Assembly (NCBI GenBank): GCA_020796225.1
Contig: CM036758.1
Coordinates: 68,275,274-68,339,273, forward strand
From: Arion vulgaris
Lineage: Eukaryota > Mollusca > Gastropoda > Stylommatophora > Arionidae
Direction: 5' to 3'
Length of the DNA: 64,000 nt
Positions 1-10,299 of this stretch are shown piece by piece (positions within the stretch are counted from its first letter, which is position 1; each line of letters opens with the position of its first letter). Made by a program: the position numbers and the translations under genes. The notes below the pieces were generated by a model. That model was not told the origin of the DNA. It made no database searches and was given only the letters and a program-made list of their open reading frames with translations.

Positions 1-54
1 AAGTGGTGCATATGCGACAAATAACAGCAGCATGATTATGGAAGTCAGGGCGGT

Positions 55-180
55 AATAAAATCTCTGGAGTGACTACAGACGCAAACATTCGCTCATGCA
101 TGCTCAGCGACTCTATGAGCATGATATAAAAGATCAAGACCGGTTATGTACGAATGCACTGGATACACTGGACATCGAAC
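55..180 (+). mobile_element. R-LINE fragment, RNase H region
   Basis: Reads LSDSMSMI in one frame, the same stretch found at 35040 ([12 protein letters not shown]), so it is a decayed piece of the RNase H domain of the R-LINE family. It is cut off at 180, where an antisense LINE-5g fragment begins. Confidence 0.5.
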
Positions 181-183
181 CAT

Positions 184-440
184 GATGTCAGGCCATCCAG
201 CATTTTCTCCCTCTGTCTTCCGCGATCTCTCCTTCCTGAATTTTACCTGTTGTTACCAAATGTTCTAAACCTTCTCTTTGCATTATATGCCCCAAGAACC
301 TTGATTGTCGGATTCTTATTTTTTTTATAAAGTTTCTTGGTGAGCAGGCCTGATTTAAAACCTCATCATTTGTTTTCTTCGCAGTCCACTGAATTTTCAG
401 CATTCTTCGGTAAAACCACATCTCTGTGGCTTCCAATGAT
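184..440 (-). mobile_element. LINE-5g 3' end fragment
   Basis: The minus strand encodes [32 protein letters not shown] and a basic tail, the usual C-terminus of a non-LTR retrotransposon ORF2. Close copies lie at 41560-42235 (+), with a SINE-F inserted, and more distantly at 30420-30810 (-). Confidence 0.75.
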
Positions 441-544
441 GGTATTCCATTGATCAGATGAAAATACCCTGGAAAAATTCAATTTGAAAGATTAAAATTA
501 AAATTAATTCAAAAAGTATCACGGTCTTTAAACTTACATTAGTG

Positions 545-645
545 ATGTCGCTGAGGTCTTCATGTGTAAGAGAGAGATCAGAGCGCACATGGCTATTCAC
601 CGAAGTGCAATGATGATGGTCAAATCAATGAATAAATCTATAATC
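545..645 (+). mobile_element. SINE-C 3' end fragment
   Basis: Matches the last 100 bases of the full SINE-C at 10418-10841, including GATCAGAGC, CACATGG and ATGATGATGGTC before an ATCAATGAAT tail. Confidence 0.6.
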
Positions 646-894
646 ACTCAGTTTTCTTTGATCAAGGATACATGTTGGAAAATGTTATCAACATAAAACC
701 GACTGCTTTTACTTAGCATAGTTGTTCTGTTAATACCACTTGAACCGAGTCAACATGAGAATTGCTTTTGTTAACAAAAATCCGTTGGTCGGCAAGCGAC
801 TTTCAAATGGTTAATTAATGTTCTTTTACTTCCTCAATTTTTTTTACGTTTATCGCCGTCTCGATAGGACTTAGTCAATCTAACCAATATTTAA

Positions 895-1165
895 CAATCT
901 CTGGATAGCAATATTCTGACACTCTGGGATAGAATATTTGGATTGGTTATGGTTTAACTGGTCATCCTGGATAGACTATGTGCTACTCACGATACGAGAT
1001 AGATATTTGGCACTCTTGGATTAGAGAATCTCTGCCTCACTTGTTGATAAAATAACTCTGGATAGAATATTTGGCACTCTGGATAAAATATTTGGCGCTC
1101 TGGATAGAATATTTGACACTCTGGATAGAATATTTGGCACTCTGGATAGCTATCCTGATCACTAG
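895..1165. repeat. 21-bp tandem repeat, degenerate at its left
   Basis: Five fairly regular copies of ACTCTGGATAGAATATTTGGC between 1057 and 1150, with more diverged copies back to about 915. All reading frames across it are repeat-derived. Confidence 0.75.
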
Positions 1166-1194
1166 ACGCGGGGAACAAACCGAGTACCTTTGGA

Positions 1195-1620
1195 TTTTAT
1201 TGGTTACTAAACTGACCTCATTGCACTCCGGGCAGACCCATAGATGCTCAGTCTCCCCAACAGATATCGAAGAGTATGCATATTGATGGTTTCCGTGGCT
1301 CGCTGATTAAACACACCTCTCACTCTGCCTCTCAGCCGTCCAGTTCGACTTGTACAACGGGTAACTCCAAACTGCTTAAACCGCTTGATCGATTCAAAAT
1401 CGATTTTAGTGTCCTCATCCAAACTGACAGTTGCGAAGAGATCGAAGAATATTCCTTTATCCATCTTCCACTCCCCAACAATCGATGCTGTTGATGCAAG
1501 CCTGTCCGCTCTCTCATTACCGTAAACCCGCATGACCAGGACAGTATATCCACGTAAGCCTCTGGAGGTTAGAAACTTCTATAGACGACATCCACTCATA
1601 CCGAAACCTGTCGTTCTGGA
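1195..1620 (-). mobile_element. R-LINE C-terminal fragment
   Basis: The minus strand reads [12 protein letters not shown] (RNase H end), then a diverged linker and the terminal region. Related pieces lie at 31320-31570, 34700-35015 and 39130-39300. Confidence 0.65.
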
Positions 1621-1954
1621 TCTTGTGAAACATCGACTGAGAACCAGATACAACCTTTGGAACGCGAGGCAAAGATCTTACCTCCATACCACAGAACCCT
1701 CAAACACCCCATCCCAAAGAGATATGTTTATGAAAGGTATTAATTACAAACGTTATTATGTACGAAACATGATAATTATAGATAGTTCTGTAATAGTGTA
1801 TTTCTTATGTAATATACATATATTTAGTATCATTATGAACTGTGTTGTGTTTGTTATGTTGCAAAATATGCTTAAGTAAACATATTTGTCTGTAACTTTA
1901 AAAATTTATTAAAGTAATGTTTCAGTATATACTTCTTTATTATTGTGAGTTTAT

Positions 1955-2335
1955 GCTGTCATTCTTCTTCTTCTTTTGTCGTCATACTGCTACCGGGTTG
2001 TTGCCCAGTGTCGTGGTTTTCTGTTTTTGTCTTATGCTATTCTGGTGGCTTGAGTGATTATTTTTTGCTCTTTAACAGGATTCTGCTATACCATCTAAGC
2101 ATCTTTTTCGTGGTCTTCCTCTCTCCTACTTTCCTGATGTTCTGGTGTAGAAAATTATGTATACTGTGGAGTTTAGATGCCTTCTTATTAAGTGGTCAAA
2201 CCACTTCATTATTTGTTTCTCAATGTAATTCAAGCATGGTTCTGTGCCAACTTTATTTCTTATGCTGATGTTGGTGACTCTGTATTTTCTCCTGTTGCTG
2301 GTAACTTTTGGTAGGCATCGCATTTCACATGTAAT
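1955..2335 (-). mobile_element. LINE-2g 3' end fragment
   Basis: The minus strand encodes ITCEMRCLPKV, NIEKQ-like and KWFDHLIRR segments. It ends in the family's 3' terminus with GACACTGGGCAACAACCCGG, as in the copies at 18865, 22640, 29820 and 62230. Confidence 0.75.
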
Positions 2336-2355
2336 CATTAGAATATTTTTTTTCC

Positions 2356-2550
2356 CTGATCAAGAAGCACTTAAGCTTTCAGCTCTTCGGCTCGGTGCCA
2401 TGGATATCGTAACCCTTCGGTTCGGTGCCACGAACACCGTAAGTCTGGAGAACATGTGGCTTTTCTACCAGCCCGCGGAAAAAAACCCGCACTCACAGGG
2501 AGCTTGTCACTCGACGTCCAACGCGCTACGAACTCGCTGGATAGGCGGGA
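2356..2550 (-). mobile_element. SINE-A copy 1 (tRNA-derived)
   Basis: Reverse orientation. Contains the two near-identical internal blocks CTTCGGCTCGGTGCC and CTTCGGTTCGGTGCC. The tRNA-like head is diverged in its B box compared with copies at 4191, 11237, 13571 and 34187. Confidence 0.8.
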
Positions 2551-2642
2551 ATTAGAAAATTAAAAAGCTCTTCGTAAAACTAGACTGTCTGAAGATTGAA
2601 AATGAAGTGATAGTTTTTCTTATCTCCACCGTACACTGTCAT

Positions 2643-2714
2643 CAGTGGCGGCTCGTGATCATTTTTCTTGGTGGGGGCCTGGCCCCACTGGCCCTTAATG
2701 ACCAGCCGCCCCTG
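2643..2714. mobile_element. hAT-type MITE, 72-bp remnant
   Basis: Terminal inverted repeats CAGTGGCGGCTCGTGA and CCAGCCGCCCCTG, flanked by 8-bp direct repeats ACTGTCAT (2635-2642) and ACTATCAT (2715-2722). It shares both ends with the longer copy at 5758-6011. Confidence 0.82.
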
Positions 2715-2924
2715 ACTATCATCATAATCCAGTTGGAGCTACAGATGCAATAAAATAATGTAACAAAGCTGCGACATGGCAGGGAGCTAGCACTGGCAAG
2801 ACTTTAACCCTTGAAACAGAATGTGGGACTGTAGTCTGGAAAAGAGAGGATGGGAAGGAGGGGGCGAAGGAGAGCTACCTTGGGGTAAGGTACCCAATGT
2901 CTAGCCCTGCAATATGAGAGTCTG

Positions 2925-3020
2925 TTAAAAACACAGCCAGCGAGCTATTATAAAAATAGCTTAACTGAGGTGTGTCTTTCATAAACGCTTTGTTTTGCTA
3001 GACACAGAATAATCAGGTCA
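2925..3020 (-). mobile_element. SINE-E 5' region fragment
   Basis: CCAGCGAGCTATTA, GGTGTGTCTTTCATAAACGC and TTTTGCTAGACACAG match the corresponding part of the SINE-E copy at 55770-55850. Confidence 0.5.
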
Positions 3021-3216
3021 GGTTCAATCGAACAGTGTTTGCACAAACACATGATATAAGCTTATTGTGCTTGTATATTTGAGACGAAGCAGCCTGATAC
3101 ATACATACACACATGTATACACATATAACAAACATGCATACATCATTCAAAGTAGCTTCAAGTCTTTATTGTAAGATGAGAATAAGGTGTGGTTTTTTTT
3201 TGGTAAGAACAGGAAG

Positions 3217-3985
3217 CAATAAGCAGAGGAAGCAATGGAAGCAGAGAAGCAATGGAAGCAGAGGAAGCAATGGAAGCAGAGGAAGCAATGGAAGCAGAGG
3301 AAGCAATGGAAGCAGAGGAAGCAATGGAAGCAGAGGAAGCAATGGAAGCAGAGGAAGCAATGGAAGCAGAGGAAGTCAATGGAAGAGAGAAGCAATGGAA
3401 GCAAGGAAGCAATGGAACAGAGGAAGCAATGGAAGCAGAGGAAGCAATGGAAGCAGAGGAAGCAATGAAGCAGGAAGATGGCGAACTGAGGAAGCAATGG
3501 AAGAGAGAAGTGAAGCAGAGAAGCAATGGAAGCGAGTGACATATGAAGCAGAGGAAGCAATGGAAGCAGAGGAAGCAATGAAGCAGAGGAAGAATGGAAG
3601 CAGAGGAAGCAATGGAAGCAGGAAGAATGGAAGCAGAGGAAGAATGGAAGCAGAGGAAGCAATGGAAGCAGAGGAAGCAATGGAACAGAGAGCAATGGAA
3701 GCAGAGGAAGCAATGGAAGCAGAGGCAATGGAAGAGAGGAAGCAATGGAAGCAGAGGAAGCAATGAAGCAGAGGAGCAATGAAGCAGAGGAAGAATGGAA
3801 GCAGAGAGCAATGGAAGCAGAGGAAGCAATGGAAGCAGAGGAAGCAATGGAAGCAGAGGAAGCAATGGAAGCAGAGGAAGCAATGGAAGCAGAGGAAGCA
3901 ATGGAAGCAGAGGAAGCAATGGAAGCAGAGGAAGCAATGGAAGCAGAGGAAGCAATGGAAGCAGAGGAAGCAATGGAAGCAATGA
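3217..3985. repeat. 18-bp minisatellite grown from a SINE-E tail
   Basis: Unit GAAGCAATGGAAGCAGAG, over forty copies. The outer parts are regular, and the middle (about 3375-3800) has many one- or two-base losses. The right end joins the SINE-E terminus (CAATGAATATGATCAATA), whose other copy at 55610 carries only two short GGAAGCAA units. The open frames in all six phases are a by-product of the 18-bp period. Confidence 0.9.
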
Positions 3986-4178
3986 ATATGATCAATAGAC
4001 AGTATACAGTCTAGGGCTACACAGAAAACAATTACTAAACACAGATTGGAGCCACAATCTGATTACGTCTAGAGTGCTGTAAGGGTTAGTGGTTCGATTC
4101 TTGTGTTTAGTAATTTGTTTTCCGGAAGCCCCTCAAACTTGTACACTTTTTATTTATTGATCATATTCATTGCTTCCC
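3970..4178. mobile_element. Two SINE-E ends facing each other (inverted repeat)
   Basis: Left arm 3970-4045 and right arm about 4095-4178 are reverse complements over the SINE-E 3' half: GAAGCAATGAATATGATCAA against TTGATCATATTCATTGCTTC, and the GGGGCTTCC/GGAAGCCCC and AAACACA parts. The centre of about 50 bases is unique. The left arm continues into the 18-bp array; the right arm is followed by SINE-A copy 2. Confidence 0.75.
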
Positions 4179-4190
4179 CTGGGATTCTTT

Positions 4191-4394
4191 TTTTTTCCGA
4201 TCCAGAAGCACTTGAGCTTTCCAGCTCTTCGGCTCGGTGCTATGGACATCGTAACCCTTCGGTTCGGTGCCACGAACACCGTAAATCTGGGAATCTGTGG
4301 CTTTTTCTGCCATCCCGCGGAATTGAACCTGCACACACAGAGGGATAGTCACCAGCAGTCCAACGCGCTACGAACACGCTGGGCAGACGGGCAT
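4191..4394 (-). mobile_element. SINE-A copy 2 with 13-bp target duplication
   Basis: Complete copy with a B-box-like GGTTCAATTCCGCGGG on the minus strand. Flanked by CCTGGGATTCTTT at 4178-4190 and 4395-4407. Confidence 0.88.
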
Positions 4395-5094
4395 CCTGGG
4401 ATTCTTTAAAACACGTCTTATTCTCATTTTGCTGTAAGGTAGTAGTGGGGCACAATAATAATGTTAAGTGATCCGTCCGTAATACAGACAAACAAAATTT
4501 CAAAGTGGATGCTGCGTCTACACTTGTCTCATAGTCGACAACTAGAGACAACGAACAAATGATTAGAGAAACAGAATACGGAAACGCTTCACCGTATGGT
4601 ATGTATGTGTCAACTCACGTCATGCTGACTCACAATACTCAGCTCTCTGAAATACTTAAACGATCGATGTAACCTGTCTGCCACGCGTAGACGCAATGGA
4701 AAACTGCAGTAAACGTTGTACCTGATGCGGAACGCGGAGAATTGGGGTGGTAAGTAAATATGACGTTTTAAGAACCCCATGGGAAGCAACGGAGCCATTA
4801 ATATGGTTAAAAAAAATAAACGAAACACGTAAAAACAAAGTACTGTAGTTTTACAAAATACGAAAACAATAACAATACACGGTAACATGTCGACCAAAAA
4901 TGTTTTATCCAGCAAAGGATACAACCGAAATGAAGAAATGCACTTCTTACGTGGCATAAAACATATAGAATCGGGCAATAAATTTCTAACGTCCTAAAAT
5001 AAAATCTGTGACTAAAAACGAATAATGAAATAAAGGCCAAATAGTAGAAGTGGAAAAAAAGAAAATAAACAATAAAAATCAAATATATATAAAA

Positions 5095-5345
5095 CATATA
5101 TACACATTGAACATATACACATATAGAATATGGAGCATGAGAAGAAAGAAATTGACATACACATTGAACATATACACATTGAATACATGTACACATTGAA
5201 CATATACACATTGAACATATACACATAGAATATGGAACATGTACACATTGAACATATACACATTGAACATATACACATATAGAATATGAGCAAGTCATAC
5301 ACATTGAACATATACACATTGAACATATACACATATAGAATATTA
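5095..5345. repeat. 15-bp minisatellite, interrupted
   Basis: Copies of ACATTGAACATATAC alternating with the spacer-like words ATATAGAATATGAGCA. The frames encoding MCICSMC-like peptides are artefacts of this repeat. Confidence 0.8.
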
Positions 5346-5589
5346 AGCATGAGAATAGAAAGTACTAAGAAGCAGAGGAATGTGGTGTGTTGAGTCCATG
5401 AGGTCGCAAGTACCATGTAAAGATATAGAACGATTCTCTAGAGCAAATGAGCCTGGACATTGTACTTGAGGGACTGTGCACCAACATCTCCTTAAGACAC
5501 CATTATATCGATAAATAAATATACCATAAACAAGTATGAGCCTCGGAAAAAAAACAATTTTCCAACCACAGATTCGAACCGTTATTTCT

Positions 5590-6135
5590 TCAGTTATCAG
5601 TTAAATGAGGACTATCATCATAGCACTCCGGACATGTCCATAGGTGCTCTGCCTCAGCATATCCAGCAGCGTCGAGCGACCTAAAACACCTGTTTGATGT
5701 TGATCTCTTTGCATATTTAGTTTGTCGTTCTTTTCGGACTGCACCAATATTGACACCCAGTGGCGGCTCGTGATAATTTTTATTGGTAGGGCCATACAAA
5801 AATGTTCGGAAAAATGATGGCTTTTAATCAGGTTATATTTTAGTATTTACCATTATTTGTCTATTCCAGATTATATTCAACTCTTAAATCTAATCAGTGT
5901 CACGTTAAAAGTAATAATTATGAACAAATATTTTTTTAAATAATAAATACACGTTACATATTTTTTTGGTGGGCCCAGGCCCCATTGGCCCCTAATGACG
6001 AGCCGCCACTGTTAACACCCATCTCTCTCTCAATCTGGTCAGTGAGTGGGATTCACAGCCTGGTATCGCCTCTGTTCTTTATTTCTTACTGAGAGCTAGA
6101 TGACAGTGCTCTGAAAAACGCTCGTCTATAGGACA
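5590..6135 (-). mobile_element. R-LINE C-terminus split by a MITE
   Basis: The minus strand encodes AEHLWTCPECYDDSP, the C-terminal EHLWxCxxC motif of the family. The piece 6012-6135 continues the same element upstream of the 5758-6011 MITE. The unsplit arrangement is visible on the + strand at 35285-35480. Confidence 0.8.
5758..6011. mobile_element. hAT-type MITE with 8-bp target duplication
   Basis: 254 bp bounded by CAGTGGCGGCTCGTGA and GACGAGCCGCCACTG, with direct repeats TTGACACC (5750-5757) and TTAACACC (6012-6019). The uninterrupted target, with one TTGACACC, is the complement of bases near 35330. Confidence 0.9.
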
Positions 6136-6416
6136 AAGATTCTCAGCTAAGACACTCAAACACTTCCTTTGGTCGAAATTTTGTATAGCGTGTGTTTACT
6201 TTGCGTAGGAGCCTATGGGCCTAGGGACAACACATTTCCGTTCTCGAGCGCAAATCAAACATATCACAAAGAATGATTATATTATTGATAAGTACGAGCA
6301 CAAATGAACACATCACAATAACCGAGTACACTTCCGAGAGTTCAAAAATGTGTGATACAATCATTACTTATTTATTTATTTATTTCAAATGTACTCTTTC
6401 ACTATCAGTCTAAACC

Positions 6417-6760
6417 AGTGGTTCCCAACCTGTTTCTACTTGTGTACCACTTTTTTAAAATGTATTTAAATTGTACCGCCTGTTTTTAACATAGATGTTT
6501 AATTTAATACTGAAACTTGTGTTCAGTTAGTAGAAATGAGGTAATACGTCAGAAAAAAAATTACTATACTAAGAGTACAAACCACATATTTATTTTACAA
6601 TATTTGTAGCACAGAAACTCAATTCTTAAAACTAATCAACTTCTCATGGGTACGGTGAGCAAATGGAATAAAGGATGGTTGCTGCAGTGAAGGACAGAGC
6701 ATGCATGGGAATGTCCAATGTGCCATGACGTCTATCGCATAACATAACATGATTCCTCAA
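6417..6760. mobile_element. hAT-like terminus and internal piece
   Basis: Begins CAGTGGTTCCCAACCTG followed by TGTGTACCAC, the usual look of hAT transposon ends. The part with AATCAACTTCTCATGGGT recurs inverted near 56820-56840 (CCCATGAGAAGTTGATTAG). The right end may be GTTTGAGAACCGATGG near 7384, but no target duplication fits. Confidence 0.5.
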
Positions 6761-6980
6761 ATATATCACTAGCAGGGCCGTGCCGTGGTGTGACACAGAG
6801 AGGCGGTCGCGTCAGGCGGTTCGGTAAAGGGGCGGCATAAGTAGCGAAAATGCACAAGCTATTTTAAAGAAAGAAACATTTCAGGGGCGGCATTTCAAAG
6901 ACTTGCATCATACTGAGAAAATATACCAAACGACCCTGATCACGTCTATACAATATTCGTAAAACCGATACTAGCTGATT

Positions 6981-7163
6981 TTTTTTGATTTTTTTCCGAT
7001 CCAGAAGCACTTGAGCTTTTCAGCTCTTCGGTTCGGTGTCACGAACACCGTAAATCTGGGGAATCTGTGTCTTTTTCTGCCATCCCGCGGAATTGAACCC
7101 GCACACACAGAGGATAGTCACCCGTAGTCCAACGCGCTACGAACACGCTGGGCAGACGGGCGT
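6981..7163 (-). mobile_element. SINE-A copy 3, one internal block lost
   Basis: Flanked by a perfect 13-bp duplication ATACTAGCTGATT (6968-6980 and 7164-7176). Compared with the other copies it has only one of the two CTTCGG(C/T)TCGGTG blocks, about 30 bp shorter. Confidence 0.88.
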
Positions 7164-7599
7164 ATACTAGCTGATTAAAACACGGCTAGTGAGATTGTCA
7201 AGCTTACTTTGATGAACTTAGTTTCTTGATATCATGCTCGAAATGTGCAGTTAAAGTCTTGACTTGATTGTTTAATGTTTCACATTTTCTATTTACTTTA
7301 CTTGTTTGTCTCCATCATTACTGATTATGTTTCGCGTACATCTGAACAACCAAACACGAACCTCCAGGGGTGATGATAACATCGTTTGAGAACCGATGGA
7401 GGAACAATATTGTTCTTTAATGATTCAGCGACACTTGGGTTCTTGCTCTTCAGACAAACACAGATATTATTTAAGAACGAAGGTCAGATAATTAATATCT
7501 CTGAGTGGTAACGTCTAAATAACATTTAGACCTTTGTCAGCGGATGTCTACAGCGGTTCTCAGATTGAGATAGTATGATAGAGTTGACAGATCTGTAGC

Positions 7600-7900
7600 T
7601 TAGAACAGGACAGGGACCCATGATGACCCAGGTTAAGATGAGAAAATGGCGATGACTGCGCATATCATACAGAAGACACAGTCGAATGTTACTTGACAAG
7701 CACTTGAATGGAACCCGTAAGAAAAAAGGAAAAGAGGACGTCCTAAACAGACCTGAAGACGAAGACTTCTTGAGGAACTGAAGTGTGCTGCTCGACTGGT
7801 AGACTATAAAGAAAACAGCTAGAGACCGTGAAAAGTGACGAGCAACTGTTGAGGTTCTATGTAACATGAAGATCGATGAGAAGTAAGAGAAGATAAAATC
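7600..7900 (+). mobile_element. LINE-8g 3' end fragment
   Basis: Decayed coding for a KRKRGRPKQTWRRRLLEEL-like tail, with stops. Contains GACTATAAAGAAAACAGCTAG, the empty version of the site that holds SINE-C at 10418-10841. Confidence 0.65.
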
Positions 7901-7971
7901 TATATGAATCTGTTGGCCAACGTCTTAGTCCGAAATCATGTAGACATGGCAGGTCGCCACTATAGATTAAC

Positions 7972-8234
7972 TCTCGCCTGAGTGGTTACCGGGACCCAAA
8001 TTTGAGGTGTAAAGAATAGAACCACTGTTACCTGCCACTCATGCTGTAAGAGGCGACTAAGGAGTGTGGGCTGAAATCAGATGCACGTGTCCTACACGTG
8101 TAGAAGTCTATGCCTTTAGGGGCCTACCAAACAATGTGCAACGTATACACGTTCTTGGCAAAGATCAAACATATCACAAAGAGTGATTAAAATTGGTCGT
8201 AAAGAACGAACGCAAAGAAGAAGAAGAAGAAGAA
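7972..8234 (+). mobile_element. SINE-F copy
   Basis: Starts CTGAGTGGTTACCGGGACCC, then ACCTGCCACTCATGCTGTAAG, AGGCGACTAAGGA and CAAACATATCACAAAGAGTG, and ends in (GAA)n. Other copies: 41749, 49763 and 57689. Confidence 0.85.
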
Positions 8235-8384
8235 AGATTTCAGGCTGATTATGTTAAAAAATTGCATAATTTTCAATTCATAGATAATACATCTCAGCTC
8301 ACTCTACAATAAAGTTCCAATAACTCTTTTAAAACGCGTAGTTTATGTTTCTAATCTTAGCTAAAGCAATTTCCATTAAAGTTT

Positions 8385-8495
8385 CCGTTCAGAAAGAAAT
8401 GGCAAACTACTAAACGTAATAATGCCTAGAAAAATCACAAACACCGTTAAAAAGCTGGGGTTGATTCGCAAAGTCCTGTAAAGGATATCCAATTA
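8385..8495 (+). mobile_element. SINE-G 3' fragment
   Basis: CCGTTCAGAAAGAAATGGCA, CTACTAAACGTAATAATGCC and TCCTGTAAAGGATATCC follow the SINE-G 3' half seen at 27205-27450. Confidence 0.6.
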
Positions 8496-8524
8496 TCGTT
8501 TCTAATCGTTTTCTCAATTTTGAA

Positions 8525-8735
8525 GAGGTTCAAAAGTTAGTCTATGGTTCTGAAGGTCGGGGTTCGAATCCGGACCGTGTCGCATGTGCAATTTTTTCAT
8601 GAGATTCATAGGAGTGTTGCCGGAGCAACGGAGATCGTACTTTGTCCAACAATTTGTGCAGATGGCGGACCATTTCTGCTTACAGGGACGGAGCCCTATA
8701 GGGAAACCCGGAGCAATGAAGTCAATCCTTTATCT
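8525..8735 (+). mobile_element. SINE-B copy (5' truncated tRNA-like head)
   Basis: GGGGTTCGAATCCGGACC is a B-box match, followed by the family body (GATTCATAGGAGTGTTGCCGG, CGGAGCCCTATAGGG) and the end GCAATGAAGTCAATCCTTT. Confidence 0.75.
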
Positions 8736-8825
8736 ATAGACCCTTTTCTTAACAAATGGTTTCGATCAGCCATAGCAGAGATTTATTGATTTATTAAATG
8801 ATTGATTCCTAGGCAGATGACGCTC

Positions 8826-9080
8826 AACATCCCGGGAGGGCAGGTCGTCTAAGTGTCGCTACCCTAAACGACAATAGCAACTGCTGTCTTGCAGGTTGGC
8901 TGGGGACAGTCAACGGCTGACGGAGAGGAAACCCAGTTAACGATGGTTCAAATCGGACACGTCGCCGAAGGACAAGCGTTAGAGCTCCAAATGGTACTGA
9001 AGATGTGACGTAAAACAAACGTTCTTGGCAAAGGCTGTTTGTATATCACAGTAAGAATGATAAAAATGTCCGAAAAAAAC
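8826..9080 (+). mobile_element. SINE-H copy
   Basis: TTGGCTGGGGACAGTCAACG, GACGGAGAGGAAACCCAGTT and a B-box-like ATGGTTCAAATCGG match 51672-51830. The last part (GTTCTTGGCAAAG, ATATCACA) resembles the SINE-F 3' portion, suggesting a shared tail. Confidence 0.6.
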
Positions 9081-9299
9081 GATCGCGAGAGAGTGAGAGA
9101 AAGAGAGAGAAATGATTGATTGAACTACCATAGTTGCACTTCGCTGGATAATCATCATGCGTGCGATGTTTTCCTTACACAAGGATATCTCAATGACAGT
9201 GCAGCTACAACCTTACACAGGGAGATCTCAATAACACTGCAGCTACAACCTTACACAGACGAGGGTATGTGATTTAACTTTTAAAATGGTAAAAATGTG

Positions 9300-9475
9300 T
9301 AGTAAATTTTCATCTTTAATCATTTTTCGCAGCTGCTTTCAACCGACTTTTATCTAATTGCAACTGCCAGGGGTTCTTTTGCATGTTCTTGAACTATGCT
9401 TTATCGTCCGTCTGTGATAGGACTAGGCACTTAATTTCTTTTACATTGAGATCAGGGATTCTATCTTCTTAATGT
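9300..9475 (-). mobile_element. SINE-C fragment
   Basis: GGGGTTCTTTTGCATGTTC, TTTATCGTCCGTCTGTGATA and ACATTGAGATCAGGGATTC match the middle of SINE-C, inverted. Confidence 0.6.
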
Positions 9476-9659
9476 AACATGTTTTTTTTTTTAAAACATC
9501 GCTCTAACTACAGTGCTCCTGAAAGATTCTCAAACTCTAGCCACATCTAACCCGCTTTACCCTTTGTCATGTATAATGATTTCCGAATATGTTGTTGCCA
9601 CCACCGTCTTTATTGTTCCCCTGCCTCGCCTTCATAGAACCATGCTCATCATTACTAAA

Positions 9660-9905
9660 GTTGTATAAAGACGAAAGATTGACTTCACTGCACCTGGTTT
9701 TACCACATATGGCTCGGTCCCTCTCCGTATAAATGGCACGCCACCTGTCGAGAAAATGCACATAGCACGAACTCCGTAGCTTCGTCAGCAATCACAAAGT
9801 TCTCTAGAAAAAAATACTCTGATAAAAGAACGGTGCGGTTTGGACTCTAACCTACGACCTACGGAACACAAGGCAAAAGATTAACCACTTAGCCACAAAG
9901 AATAC
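9660..9905 (-). mobile_element. SINE-B copy, inverted
   Basis: Runs from the family end (AAGATTGACTTCACTGCACC) through TGGCACGCCACCTGTCGAG to a diverged tRNA-like head near TTAACCACTTAGCCACA. Confidence 0.75.
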
Positions 9906-10014
9906 CTATCTTTCGAAATAACAATGAAATGTGTATATGTGTTATACGTTTTAGTAATGGGCTGGATAGCTTCCACTATATAAGGACGTTTTTATGATTT
10001 TTTTTCGCTTTTTA

Positions 10015-10250
10015 AAAACCTAGACGAAGAATGGACTGGGCTTTCTAGAAAGGATATTCAATCCATCCGCGCATAAATAGTACACCACCTGCCGAGAGTA
10101 TCGCACAAAGCAGGTGCTCTGTAACTCCAGCAACAATCCTGGAGAACTCCGTAGAAAATGTACTCGTGAACGTAAATAGCGGTCCGGATTCGAACTAGCA
10201 ACCTTTAGAATGCAAAGCAAACGATTTGAATCAATTCACTACACTGACCC
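10015..10250 (-). mobile_element. SINE-B copy, older and diverged
   Basis: ACACCACCTGCCGAGAGTAT, AACTCCAGCAACAATCCTGG and GGTCCGGATTCGAAC keep the family order. The remainder is heavily substituted. Confidence 0.65.
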
Positions 10251-10299
10251 TGCCTATTTTGGGCTAATATTATAGTGTACCAGTTATATATGCATGTAA

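Noticed and set aside
3113..3995. Long open frames in all phases (Glu/Ala/Met, Leu/Pro, Asn/Gly/Ser peptides)
   Set aside because: They follow from an 18-bp repeat whose unit has no stop in most frames; there is no start context, no splice sites and no domain.
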